Of a stretch of 64,000 nt of DNA, positions 18,550-26,479 are shown one piece after another. The position numbers and the translations under genes are program-made. Location: contig CP099652.1 in NCBI GenBank assembly GCA_024123955.1, positions 1,798,001 through 1,862,000 on the forward strand, in the 5' to 3' direction. Positions within the stretch are counted from its first letter, which is position 1. The number at the start of each line of letters is the position of its first letter. Source of the stretch: Oxalobacteraceae bacterium OTU3CINTB1. GTDB lineage: Bacteria > Pseudomonadota > Gammaproteobacteria > Burkholderiales > Burkholderiaceae_D. The notes under the pieces are model-generated. The model saw nothing but the letters and a program-made list of their open reading frames with translations. It searched no databases and was not told the origin of the DNA.

Positions 18550-19422
18550 TCAAGCCACCGCGTCCTTCGGCAGCTTGAGCAGCAAGGCCAGGAGCGACGC
18601 CAGTTCGGCGCGCATGTCGCGGCGGTCGACGATCATGTCGATGGCGCCGCGTTCGAGCAGGAATTCCGACCGCTGGTAGCCCTCCGGAAGCGTCACGCCC
18701 AAGGTGCTTTTGATGACGCGCGCGCCGGTGAAGGCGATCAGCGCCTTCGGCTCGGCGATCACCAGATCGCCCAGGAAGCAGAACGAGGCCGATATGCCGC
18801 CCGAGGTGGGGTCGGTCAGCACCGAGACGAAAGGCAGTCCTTTTTCCGCCAGCTTGGCCAGCATGGCGGTGGTTTTCGCCATCTGCATCAGCGACAGCAG
18901 GCCTTCCTGCATGCGCGCGCCGCCGCTGGCGGTGATGCAGATGAACGGCACATGCTGGTCGATGGCGGCCTGCACGCCGCGCACGAAACGTTCGCCGACC
19001 ACCGATCCCATCGAGCCGCCCATGAAGTCGAATTCAAAGCACGCCACCACCACCGGCATCGACAGAATCGCGCCGCCGATGACGATGATCGCGTCGGTCT
19101 CGCCGGGGGCTTCCATCGCCGCTTGCAGGCGCGCCGGATAGCTTTTGCTGCCTTTGAACTTGAGCGGATCGACGGACAGCACTTCCTGGCCGATCTCGTG
19201 CCGGCCGCCTGCATCGAGCAGGGCGTCGAGACGGGCGCGCGCGCGGATGCGCAGGTGGTGGCTGCATTTCGGGCAGACGTGCAGATTGGCTTCGAGGTCG
19301 GCGCGGTACAGCACCGCCTCGCATTCCGGACACTTGATCCACAGTCCGGCCGGTATCGACTGGCGCGGTTCGGCGCCGTTGCGGTTGAAGCGGGGCGGCA
19401 GCAGTTTTTCGATCCAGCTCAT
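18550..19422 (-). CDS. accD: Acetyl-CoA carboxylase carboxyltransferase subunit beta
   Basis: The beta subunit of the carboxyltransferase that makes malonyl-CoA for fatty-acid synthesis. It has 290 residues. The N-terminal zinc ribbon has two Cys pairs (CPEC and CPKC). The crotonase-like core has the [15 protein letters not shown] and SGGARMQEG segments that form the oxyanion hole and the acetyl-CoA site. Confidence 0.96.
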   Translation of the reverse strand: MSWIEKLLPPRFNRNGAEPRQSIPAGLWIKCPECEAVLYRADLEANLHVCPKCSHHLRIRARARLDALLDAGGRHEIGQEVLSVDPLKFKGSKSYPARLQAAMEAPGETDAIIVIGGAILSMPVVVACFEFDFMGGSMGSVVGERFVRGVQAAIDQHVPFICITASGGARMQEGLLSLMQMAKTTAMLAKLAEKGLPFVSVLTDPTSGGISASFCFLGDLVIAEPKALIAFTGARVIKSTLGVTLPEGYQRSEFLLERGAIDMIVDRRDMRAELASLLALLLKLPKDAVA

Positions 19423-19459
19423 GGCATCCTTGATAGTGTCGGAGATGCCGGAATCGTAA

Positions 19460-19480
19460 AGCCTGACGTTACGTCAGGCT
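19460..19480 (-). terminator. Possible weak terminator after the glycosylase gene
   Basis: A perfect 9-bp hairpin, AGCCTGACG / CGTCAGGCT with a 3-base loop, overlaps the last base of the stop codon of the alkA-like gene. Only three T residues follow on the minus strand, so termination may be inefficient. Confidence 0.4.
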
Positions 19481-20403
19481 CAAGCGGAATCTTTGTCGTC
19501 GCTGTCGCCGCGCGGGTGCAGGCTGGCCCACAAGTGGGCGGCGGCCATCGTGCGGTGGGGCGCGTAGCGGGCCAGGATTTGTTCGGTGCGCGGCATGTCG
19601 GGCTTCGTGTCTTCGCCCAGCAGCTGTTGCAGCGCCGCGCGGATGGCGACGTCGCCGTGCAGCGAGCAGTCGGCGTAGCCGTAGCCGCGCAGCAGGCCGT
19701 AATTCACCGTCCACGGGCCGATGCCTTTGACGGCCAGCAGCGCCGCCGAGATCTGTTCGATGCTGTTGGCCGGCGTGACGTCCAGTTGCAGTTCGCCGCT
19801 GGCCACCAGGTTCGCCAGCCGCAGCAAGGTCTCCGCCTTGGCGCGCGAGAATTTGCGGCTGGTCAGATCGTCGATGCCCAGTTTTACCGCGTCGGCCGCC
19901 TCCGGGTAGCACCACAAGCCGCTGCTATGCTGACGGCCGGCCTGCAGGATGAAGGTGCGGCGCAGCGAGATGGCGAACGACAGGTTGATCTGCTGGCCGA
20001 TGATGGCCCAGGTCAGCGCTTCGAACACGGTGGCCGATTGCACGATGCGCAGTCCCGGCTGCGCCAAGGTCAAGGGGCCGAACATGGCGTCCTTGGCGGC
20101 GAAGGCGCAAAACGCTTCGGGATCGATGCGCAACCCGAGGATGCTGAGCGCCGCTTCGCGCACGCGCTGTTGCGCGGCTTTGGCCAGCTTGCCGTCGGCG
20201 TGCACGGTGCAGCTGGCGCTGGTGGGCGCCAGCGCGTTATCAAACACCACTGCGAGCACCACCGGCACGCCGTCCAGCATCACGCCTTTGCGCAGGTGCG
20301 TGTCGCCGACTTCCTCGGCCACGCTTTCTGTGTCGCGGCTGTGGAAGGCCAGGATGTCGTGCAGGCGGTAGTCGGCCGGCAGGTCGAGTGTGAAGCGTTT
20401 CAT
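19480..20403 (-). CDS. alkA: DNA-3-methyladenine glycosylase II (AlkA-like)
   Basis: A 307-residue base-excision repair enzyme of the helix-hairpin-helix-GPD superfamily. The hairpin-helix motif reads LLAVKGIGPWTVNYGLL. The catalytic Asp is the one in SLHGDVAIRAAL. The N-terminal domain (MKRFTLDLPADYRLHDILAF) is the TBP-like AlkA N-domain. The ATG overlaps the stop of the upstream transporter gene as ATGA. No Ada domain is present. Confidence 0.9.
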   Translation of the reverse strand: MKRFTLDLPADYRLHDILAFHSRDTESVAEEVGDTHLRKGVMLDGVPVVLAVVFDNALAPTSASCTVHADGKLAKAAQQRVREAALSILGLRIDPEAFCAFAAKDAMFGPLTLAQPGLRIVQSATVFEALTWAIIGQQINLSFAISLRRTFILQAGRQHSSGLWCYPEAADAVKLGIDDLTSRKFSRAKAETLLRLANLVASGELQLDVTPANSIEQISAALLAVKGIGPWTVNYGLLRGYGYADCSLHGDVAIRAALQQLLGEDTKPDMPRTEQILARYAPHRTMAAAHLWASLHPRGDSDDKDSA

Positions 20404-21290
20404 ACGGTCTTGGTTTTGCGCAGCGCCCCGAAGTTGGGACGGAAGCCGGTGACCAGCGCCGTGCCGGCGATGACGATGGCGGCGCCGACGATGGTGTACC
20501 AGCCGATCGTCTCGCCGAGGAACAGCGTGCCCCACAAAATGCCGAACAAGGGGCTGAGGAAGGTCACCGTCAGCGCCGACGCTGGGCCGACATCCTGAAT
20601 CAGCCGGAAGTAGATCAGGTAGGCGATGCCGCTGCACAGTACACCCAGCGCGACCACGGCGCCCATGATGCCGATGGTCGGCTCGCCCGGTGCCGGGAAG
20701 AACGGCACAATCGGCAGCACTAGCAGCGTCGAGGCCCACATGGAGCCGTGCGCGTTGGACAGCGGCTCGACATCCTTGACCGATTTGGCGTAGTTGCTGG
20801 CGATGCCGTAGTTGAAGGAGGCGAACAGCACGGCGGCGATCGCGAGGCCGGCGCCGGGTTTGGTGCTGACATGGTCGAAGCCGACCAGCAGCGCGACGCC
20901 GCACGCGCCCAGCAGAAGGCCGAGCATGACTTTGCCGCCGACCATTCGGCGCGTGAGAATGGCGGCGATCAGGGTGCCCCACAGCGGCGTGGTGGCGTTC
21001 AGCACGGCCAGTAGTGAGGCGGACAGCGTACGCGCGGCGAAGGCGAACATCAGGAACGGCAGCGCGGAGTTGAACAGGCCGAGGATAAGGTAGTGCTTCC
21101 AGTGCTTGCGCAGGTTGAGCGGCTTTTTCAGCACGACCGCGATCACGGCCAGGAAGAGGGAGGCGAACAGCACGCGGTATTCGATCAGGACGGCGGCGCC
21201 CAGCACCGGCGCGGCGATCCGCATGAACAGGAAGGAGCCGCCCCAGATGGCGGCCAGGAATATCAAGCGGAGGAGGTTGGCGGTGCTCAT
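20400..21290 (-). CDS. EamA/DMT family transporter
   Basis: A 296-residue inner-membrane protein with about ten helices in two EamA repeats, as in the drug/metabolite transporter superfamily. The first repeat starts LLRLIFLAAIWGGSFLFMRIA. The second contains the conserved SPLFGILWGTLFLGETIGW near residue 250. It is coupled to the glycosylase gene by a 4-base overlap. Substrate unknown; exporters of amino acids or metabolites are common in this family. Confidence 0.92.
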   Translation of the reverse strand: MSTANLLRLIFLAAIWGGSFLFMRIAAPVLGAAVLIEYRVLFASLFLAVIAVVLKKPLNLRKHWKHYLILGLFNSALPFLMFAFAARTLSASLLAVLNATTPLWGTLIAAILTRRMVGGKVMLGLLLGACGVALLVGFDHVSTKPGAGLAIAAVLFASFNYGIASNYAKSVKDVEPLSNAHGSMWASTLLVLPIVPFFPAPGEPTIGIMGAVVALGVLCSGIAYLIYFRLIQDVGPASALTVTFLSPLFGILWGTLFLGETIGWYTIVGAAIVIAGTALVTGFRPNFGALRKTKTV

Positions 21291-21330
21291 GGAATTTTCA
21301 GATGATTGTTCTGGTGGCGATTACGATTTT

Positions 21331-21420
21331 CGTAGGGCGGATTAGCGCGTAGCGCGTAATCCGCCATGAGCCGCCGATCACGCATGCACGGCGGATTACG
21401 CTACGCTAATCCGCCCTACG
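21331..21420. repeat. REP-like doublet (REPIN-like), copy 3
   Basis: The most regular copy. CGTAGGGCGGATTAGCG starts the left hairpin and CGCTAATCCGCCCTACG ends the right one; the two outer ends are exact reverse complements. About 90 bp, between the transporter and xdhC-like genes. Confidence 0.9.
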
Positions 21421-21454
21421 TGTTTCCGTCTTTCCGCTTCTTGCTTTCGAACTT

Positions 21455-22477
21455 TTACACCGCGCCGTTATCGACCGCGCAGACGGTGTCGCCGGGCGCC
21501 ACCGGCGAGGCGGCGTGCGGAATCAGCATCGTCGTCGGCACGCCGTTTTTGATTGCCGTCAGCTCGGCCAGAATCGAGATGGCGATCTCCGACGGCGTTT
21601 TGCTGCCGATGTACAGGCCGATCGGCCCATGCAGGCGCGCCAGCTGCTCCGGCGTCAGGTCGAATTCGAGCAGCCGTTCGCGGCGCTTGCTGTTGTTCAG
21701 GCGCGAGCCGATCGCGCCGACGTAGAACGCGTCCGACTTCAACGCCTCCATCAGCGCCAGGTCGTCCAGCTTGGGATCGTGCGTCAGCGCCACCACGGCG
21801 CTGCGGTGGTCCAGCTTCATCGACAGCACGATATCGTCCGGCATGTCGTGCACCAGCTGCACGCCGTCGACCTGCCAGCCGGCGCGGTATTCCTCGCGCG
21901 GGTCGCAGACGATGACGTGGTAGTCCATCGCGGTGGCGATTTGCGCCAGGAAGCGCGAGAGTTGTCCGGCGCCGATGATCAGCAGACGCCAGCGCGGTCC
22001 GTGCAGGGTGACCATGGCGCGCTCGCTCACCTGCATCTGCGCGCCAGGCGCCGCCTGCGACAGCTCGACGTCGCCGGTCTGCAGATCGAGGCGGCGCTGC
22101 ACCAGTTCATGCCGTTCCAGCCGCTCCAGCAGTTCTGCCACCCGGCTGCGCTCCGCCAGCGGCTCGATCGACAGTTCGATGGTGCCGCCGCAGGGCAGGC
22201 CGAAACGGTGCGCCTCGTCGGCGGTGATGCCGTAGCTGACGATTTCGGGCAAGGTGCGGCTCATGCCTTCGTCGCGCACGCGCGCGATCAGGTCATCCTC
22301 GATGCAGCCGCCCGAGACGGAGCCGATCACCGTCCCATCTTCGCAGATGGCCAGCGTGGCGCCGACCGGGCGGGGACTCGAGCCCCAGGTCTTGATGACG
22401 GTGATAAGTTCGCAGCGGCGCCCGGAGGCGATCCACGCGGCGCTGGTTTTGAGTACTTCGAGATCGATGCTGTCCAT
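21455..22477 (-). CDS. XdhC family protein
   Basis: A 340-residue member of the XdhC/CoxI family, which helps insert the sulfurated molybdenum cofactor into xanthine dehydrogenase-like enzymes. The N-terminal domain has the conserved WGSSPRPVGA and GSVSGGCIEDDL segments. The C-terminal Rossmann-like domain (LLIIGAGQLSRFLAQIA) follows from about residue 170. No molybdenum hydroxylase gene lies beside it, so its client enzyme is elsewhere. It needs the cofactor made by the moa/mob/moe genes near 52-54 kb. Confidence 0.92.
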   Translation of the reverse strand: MDSIDLEVLKTSAAWIASGRRCELITVIKTWGSSPRPVGATLAICEDGTVIGSVSGGCIEDDLIARVRDEGMSRTLPEIVSYGITADEAHRFGLPCGGTIELSIEPLAERSRVAELLERLERHELVQRRLDLQTGDVELSQAAPGAQMQVSERAMVTLHGPRWRLLIIGAGQLSRFLAQIATAMDYHVIVCDPREEYRAGWQVDGVQLVHDMPDDIVLSMKLDHRSAVVALTHDPKLDDLALMEALKSDAFYVGAIGSRLNNSKRRERLLEFDLTPEQLARLHGPIGLYIGSKTPSEIAISILAELTAIKNGVPTTMLIPHAASPVAPGDTVCAVDNGAV

Positions 22478-22520
22478 GGATGGAATATACTACGGCTATC
22501 CAAAGCTTGCAGGAACTGCC

Positions 22521-22658
22521 ATGACCGACCACAAGGAAGACGACGGCTCACCCAAATTCGGCCGGCTGCTGATCGTGCTGATTATCGCCGTGGTGTTCTG
22601 CGGCGCCCTGACCTGGCTGATGGGCACCGTATTCCCGGATTTCCCGAACATCCGCTAA
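22521..22658 (+). CDS. Small single-helix membrane protein, 45 residues
   Basis: A short frame, MTDHKEDDGSPKFGR followed by the hydrophobic helix LLIVLIIAVVFCGALTWLMG and the tail TVFPDFPNIR. The charged N-terminus, single helix and short tail fit a small inner-membrane protein. It is divergent from the xdhC-like gene and convergent with the next gene. A weak AGGAA site lies 6-10 bases before the ATG. I do not recognise a family. Confidence 0.6.
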   Translation: MTDHKEDDGSPKFGRLLIVLIIAVVFCGALTWLMGTVFPDFPNIR

Positions 22659-22671
22659 GGCATGCGCGAAG

Positions 22672-23073
22672 TCAGCGCTTGCACACCTTCGCCAACGCCT
22701 TTTCGAACGGGCTGCCCGGCGTCACTTCCTCCGGGCTGAATTTTTCGTAGATATAGTTCTCGACCGGTTCGCCCCTGCCCATCGTCTCGGGATAGAACAC
22801 TTGCGACAGCATCACCGCCGTGCGGTCCTCGCAGGAATACAGGTGCTGCGCCTTGACCGAGCGGTAAGGCTTGCCCTCGGGCGTCTGCTGCGCCCTGGTA
22901 TAGGAGTGCAGCGACCACACCTTGCGCGTCTTGTCCTTTTTGACCACCTTGGTGCTATCGATGTAGAAGACGTTGCCCGGCCCCGAGCTGACTTTGCGCC
23001 ATTGCGCCGCCTGGGCCAGGCCCGATACGGCCATCGACATCAGCAGGACCGCCGCCAGTGCCGGTTTTTTCAT
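22672..23073 (-). CDS. Surface-adhesin protein E-like exported protein
   Basis: A 133-residue exported protein with a signal peptide (KKPALAAVLLMSMAVSGLAQA). The mature part (WRKVSSGPGNVFYIDSTKV, then KVWSLHSYT and YSCEDRTAVMLSQVFY) matches the small surface-adhesin protein E (CNP1-like) pattern, though the adhesin function is established only in Haemophilus. A GTG 9 bases upstream overlaps the previous stop as GTGA and may be the real start. It appears to be cotranscribed with the M48-like gene. Confidence 0.72.
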   Translation of the reverse strand: MKKPALAAVLLMSMAVSGLAQAAQWRKVSSGPGNVFYIDSTKVVKKDKTRKVWSLHSYTRAQQTPEGKPYRSVKAQHLYSCEDRTAVMLSQVFYPETMGRGEPVENYIYEKFSPEEVTPGSPFEKALAKVCKR

Positions 23074-23078
23074 GTGGG

Positions 23079-24176
23079 TCACGGCACCAGCGGCTTCTTG
23101 GCCGCCTGCTTGCCCTTGATATCGGCGACGGTTTTGTCGATCGCGGACAGGCGGTAGTTGATGCCGGGGTGGTTGGCGGTGTACCCGTTCAGCACCGAGG
23201 CAGGATACTGGCTGGCCAGCCGCTGCCAGAAGGCGCGCGCCTGCGCCGTGCTGTATCCGGCCCGCGCCACCATGTACAGCGACAGCGAATCGGCCGCCGC
23301 GTCCAGCTCCTGCGGCATCGGCTTGATGCCGGCACTGCCGATCAGCATCGACAGGTCCGGCCGCACCGCGACCAGATTGTCGATGATGCTGCCGACCGTG
23401 TAGGCGGAGCGCGTCTTGGCGGCGTGGCCCAGCACATTGTGGGCGATGTCCTTGGCCAGCACATAGGCGATGGCTTCGTCGGTCTGCGCGAAGTTGACCA
23501 TGCCGCGTGTGATCATCACGCGCTGGCCGTCCGAGTAGGCGTTGATATTGTCCGAGTTGCCGATGTCGATCTTGAAGGCGCAGGCGCGCGTGACCGGCAC
23601 CTTGAGCGCCTGGTTGCTGCCATTGCGTTCGACGATCAGGTTGAGCGACTGGTTGTTGGCCACCAGCGGACCCAGTACGCCGGCCGCCTCGGTCTCGGCG
23701 TGTTGGCCGGTGGGCAGGCTTTTACCTTCGGCCGCCAGCAGCACGTCGCCCTTGCGCAGGCCCACGCGCGCGGCGCCGCTGCCGGCCAGCACGCTGGCTA
23801 CTTCCAGCCGGTCGCCGTAGTTCAGCACCGACTGCGCGGCGTCGACGAATTCGCCGGAATACGAGTATTTGTTCTTGGCGGTGAAGCCGAGCAGGTTGCG
23901 CGCCTGGTTGCGGCACAGGTCCGCATTGTTGATCAACAGCGGGCCGGCGATGCGGTACAGGCGGTCCTGCAGCGCGACCATCTGTCCCAGCGCCTGGCGC
24001 GCGGCCGCCATCTTGGCGGTGACCACCGGCGCGCCTTCGTCGACGGTGCGGGCGACCACCGGACCCGGTTCCGGTTCGGCGGTCCTGGAGTTGAAGGTCG
24101 AACAGGCCGACAGCAGCATGGCCGCCGCCAGCAGGGATATAGTGGCGAATTTCTTCGAATTGTGTTGCTGGACCAT
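23079..24176 (-). CDS. M48-like lipoprotein with degenerate zinc site and PDZ-like domain
   Basis: A 365-residue predicted lipoprotein. The lipobox is LLSAC, with the Cys at residue 25. A PDZ-like domain spans about residues 123-195 (VLAGSGAARVGLRKGDVLLAAEG in two parts: AGSGAARVGL and RKGDVLLAA). The M48-like region follows, with YVLAKDIAHNVLGHAAK where an active enzyme has HEXXH. Here the first His is Lys 242 and the catalytic Glu is Asp 243. The third zinc ligand, normally Glu in an EAD motif, is Ala in AADSLSLYMVARAGY. It therefore looks like a non-catalytic relative that may act as a chaperone or scaffold. Confidence 0.82.
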   Translation of the reverse strand: MVQQHNSKKFATISLLAAAMLLSACSTFNSRTAEPEPGPVVARTVDEGAPVVTAKMAAARQALGQMVALQDRLYRIAGPLLINNADLCRNQARNLLGFTAKNKYSYSGEFVDAAQSVLNYGDRLEVASVLAGSGAARVGLRKGDVLLAAEGKSLPTGQHAETEAAGVLGPLVANNQSLNLIVERNGSNQALKVPVTRACAFKIDIGNSDNINAYSDGQRVMITRGMVNFAQTDEAIAYVLAKDIAHNVLGHAAKTRSAYTVGSIIDNLVAVRPDLSMLIGSAGIKPMPQELDAAADSLSLYMVARAGYSTAQARAFWQRLASQYPASVLNGYTANHPGINYRLSAIDKTVADIKGKQAAKKPLVP

Positions 24177-24195
24177 CCCTAGTCTCCGTGTTTTT

Positions 24196-24645
24196 TTAGT
24201 GTTTTCCGGTGCTTCCAAAACCGCCGGCACCGCGTTCGCTGGTGTCGAATTCTTCGACGACGTTGAAGCCGACTTGCAGGACCGGAACGATGATCAATTG
24301 CGCCAGGCGCTCCATCGGGTTCAGGGTGAAGGCGCTGTTGCCCCGGTTCCATGTCGAGATCATCAACTGGCCTTGGTAATCGGAATCGATCAAGCCTACC
24401 AGATTCCCCAATACGATGCCGTTCTTGTGGCCCATGCCGCTGCGCGGCAGGATCATGGCGGCGTAGCCCGGATCGGCGACGTGGATCGCCAGGCCGGTCG
24501 GAATCAGCACCGTCTGGCCGGCTTCGATGGTGATCGGCGCGTCGATGCAGGCGCGCAGATCGAGGCCGGCCGAACCCGGTGTGGCGTAGGCCGGCAGCTG
24601 GTCCTTCATGCGCGGGTCGAGGATTTTGACGTCGATGTTTTTCAT
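24196..24645 (-). CDS. dut: dUTP diphosphatase
   Basis: Hydrolyses dUTP to dUMP, keeping uracil out of DNA and feeding dTMP synthesis. The trimeric dUTPase motifs are all present in its 149 residues: [32 protein letters not shown] with the catalytic Asp region, [11 protein letters not shown] and the C-terminal [10 protein letters not shown]. It is the last gene of ribF-ileS-lspA-coaBC-dut. Confidence 0.97.
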   Translation of the reverse strand: MKNIDVKILDPRMKDQLPAYATPGSAGLDLRACIDAPITIEAGQTVLIPTGLAIHVADPGYAAMILPRSGMGHKNGIVLGNLVGLIDSDYQGQLMISTWNRGNSAFTLNPMERLAQLIIVPVLQVGFNVVEEFDTSERGAGGFGSTGKH

Positions 24646-24670
24646 GCGTTTGCGTGTGCTCTTATTCAGA

Positions 24671-25894
24671 CTATTTTGCGAACAGCGAGTGCTGCGAGAT
24701 GCGTTTGGAGATTTCGGAAATCAGCTGGCGCGCCAGGGTCAGTTTGTCGGCGCGCGGCAGGATGGTGTGGCCGTTTTCGTCGAACAGGATAATGGTGTTG
24801 TCGTCCTGGCCGAAGGTGTGGTGGCCGATGTTCCCGACCAGCAGGGGTATGCCTTTTTTCTCGCGTTTGTCGGCGCCGAACTGGATCAGGTTTTCCGATT
24901 CGGCGGCGAAGCCGACGCAGTACGGATGCCCGGCCAGCGAGGTGCGCGCGGCAACGGTGGCCAGGATGTCCGGATTCTGCTCGAACTTCAGGTCCGGCAC
25001 CGAGCCGTCCGGATTCTTCTTCAGTTTCTGTTCGCTGGAATTGGACACGCGCCAGTCGGCGACGGCCGCCACGGCGATGAAGATATGCTGGTGGTCGACG
25101 TTGGCCAGCACCGCGTCGTGCATCTGCACCGCGCTTTGCACGTTGATGCGCTGCACGCCGAACGGCGCCGGCAGCGCCGTCGGGCCGGACACCAGCACCA
25201 CTTCGGCGCCGGCTTCGCGCGCCGCGCGCGCCACCGCGTAGCCCATTTTTCCGGACGACAGATTGGTGATGCCGCGCACCGGATCGATCGGCTCGAAGGT
25301 CGGGCCGGCGGTGATCAGGATGCGCTTTCCGGCCAGGACTTTCGGCTGGAACGACGCGATCAATTCCTCCAGCAGCTGCGCCGGTTCCAGCATGCGGCCC
25401 ATGCCCACTTCGCCGCACGCCTGGTCGCCGGCGGCGGGGCCGAAGATGACGATGCCGTCGTCCTCCAGCTGGCGGACGTTTCGCTGGGTGGCGGGGTTTT
25501 GCCACATTTCGACGTTCATCGCCGGCGCCACCAGCAGCGGCACGCGGCGCGGGCGCGCCAGGCACATGGTCGACAGCAGGTCGTCGCAGACGCCGTGCGC
25601 CAGCTTAACCATAAAGTCGGCCGAGCAGGGCGCGATCAGGATCGCGTCGGCGTCGCGGGTGACGTCGATGTGGGCCATGTTGTTGTCGACGCGCGGGTCC
25701 CACTGGCTGCTGAACACCTTGTTGCCCGACAGGGCCTGCATGGTGACGGCGGTGATGAAGTGGGTGGCGGCGTCGGTCATCACCACCTGCACCGAGGCGC
25801 CGGCCTTGGTCAACGCGCGGCACAGTTCCGCCGCCTTGTAGCAAGCCACGCCGCCGGACAGGCCGAGGACGATTTTTTTACCGGTCAATTCCAT
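24671..25894 (-). CDS. coaBC: Bifunctional phosphopantothenoylcysteine decarboxylase/synthase
   Basis: A 407-residue two-domain enzyme that joins phosphopantothenate with Cys and decarboxylates the product in coenzyme A synthesis. The N-terminal flavoprotein domain (about 1-190) starts [20 protein letters not shown] and holds [10 protein letters not shown] and the active Cys in [12 protein letters not shown]. The C-terminal synthase domain begins near [20 protein letters not shown]. Confidence 0.97.
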   Translation of the reverse strand: MELTGKKIVLGLSGGVACYKAAELCRALTKAGASVQVVMTDAATHFITAVTMQALSGNKVFSSQWDPRVDNNMAHIDVTRDADAILIAPCSADFMVKLAHGVCDDLLSTMCLARPRRVPLLVAPAMNVEMWQNPATQRNVRQLEDDGIVIFGPAAGDQACGEVGMGRMLEPAQLLEELIASFQPKVLAGKRILITAGPTFEPIDPVRGITNLSSGKMGYAVARAAREAGAEVVLVSGPTALPAPFGVQRINVQSAVQMHDAVLANVDHQHIFIAVAAVADWRVSNSSEQKLKKNPDGSVPDLKFEQNPDILATVAARTSLAGHPYCVGFAAESENLIQFGADKREKKGIPLLVGNIGHHTFGQDDNTIILFDENGHTILPRADKLTLARQLISEISKRISQHSLFAK

Positions 25895-25910
25895 GATGCC
25901 GCTCTCCCGC

Positions 25911-26414
25911 TTATTTGTTCACGCGCCGCAGCTCGTCGAGGATGAACAGCGCGGCGCCGATGCAGATGGCCGCGTCGGCGATGTTAAACGCCGGGAAGTG
26001 GCCCCAGCCGGCCAGGTGGAAGTCGAGGAAGTCGACCACGTGGCCGTACAGCAGGCGGTCGATGACGTTGCCGACCGCGCCGCCGAGCACCAGCGACAGC
26101 GCCCACGAGAACATGCGTTGGCCACCGTGTTTTTTCAACAGGTAGATGATGTAGGCGGCGGCGGCGATGCCGATGCCGGTGAAGAAATAGCGCTGCCAGC
26201 CGCCGGCGCTGTGCAGGAAGCTGAACGCCGCGCCCTTGTTATAGGCCAGCACCAGATTGAAGAACGAGGTGATGAATTTTTCCTCGCCCAGCTGGAAGGT
26301 GCGGGTGATGGTGATCTTCGACAGCTGGTCGATCAGCACGATGATGAAAGCGATACCGAGCCAAGGGATCAAACTGGAGGACGACTTGGTCGGGAAGATT
26401 TTTTTAGTGGCCAT
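25911..26414 (-). CDS. lspA: Lipoprotein signal peptidase (signal peptidase II)
   Basis: An inner-membrane aspartyl peptidase that cuts signal peptides of lipid-modified prolipoproteins. It has 167 residues and four membrane helices. The catalytic Asp residues lie in [10 protein letters not shown] and FNIADAAIC. The 65-base gap to ileS and 16-base gap to coaBC fit one operon. Confidence 0.97.
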   Translation of the reverse strand: MATKKIFPTKSSSSLIPWLGIAFIIVLIDQLSKITITRTFQLGEEKFITSFFNLVLAYNKGAAFSFLHSAGGWQRYFFTGIGIAAAAYIIYLLKKHGGQRMFSWALSLVLGGAVGNVIDRLLYGHVVDFLDFHLAGWGHFPAFNIADAAICIGAALFILDELRRVNK

Positions 26415-26479
26415 AAAATATCAGAGAGGTTCGTGGCGACGGCGCCGCCGATTTCTTGTGAAAATCGGCGGCCCCAATA

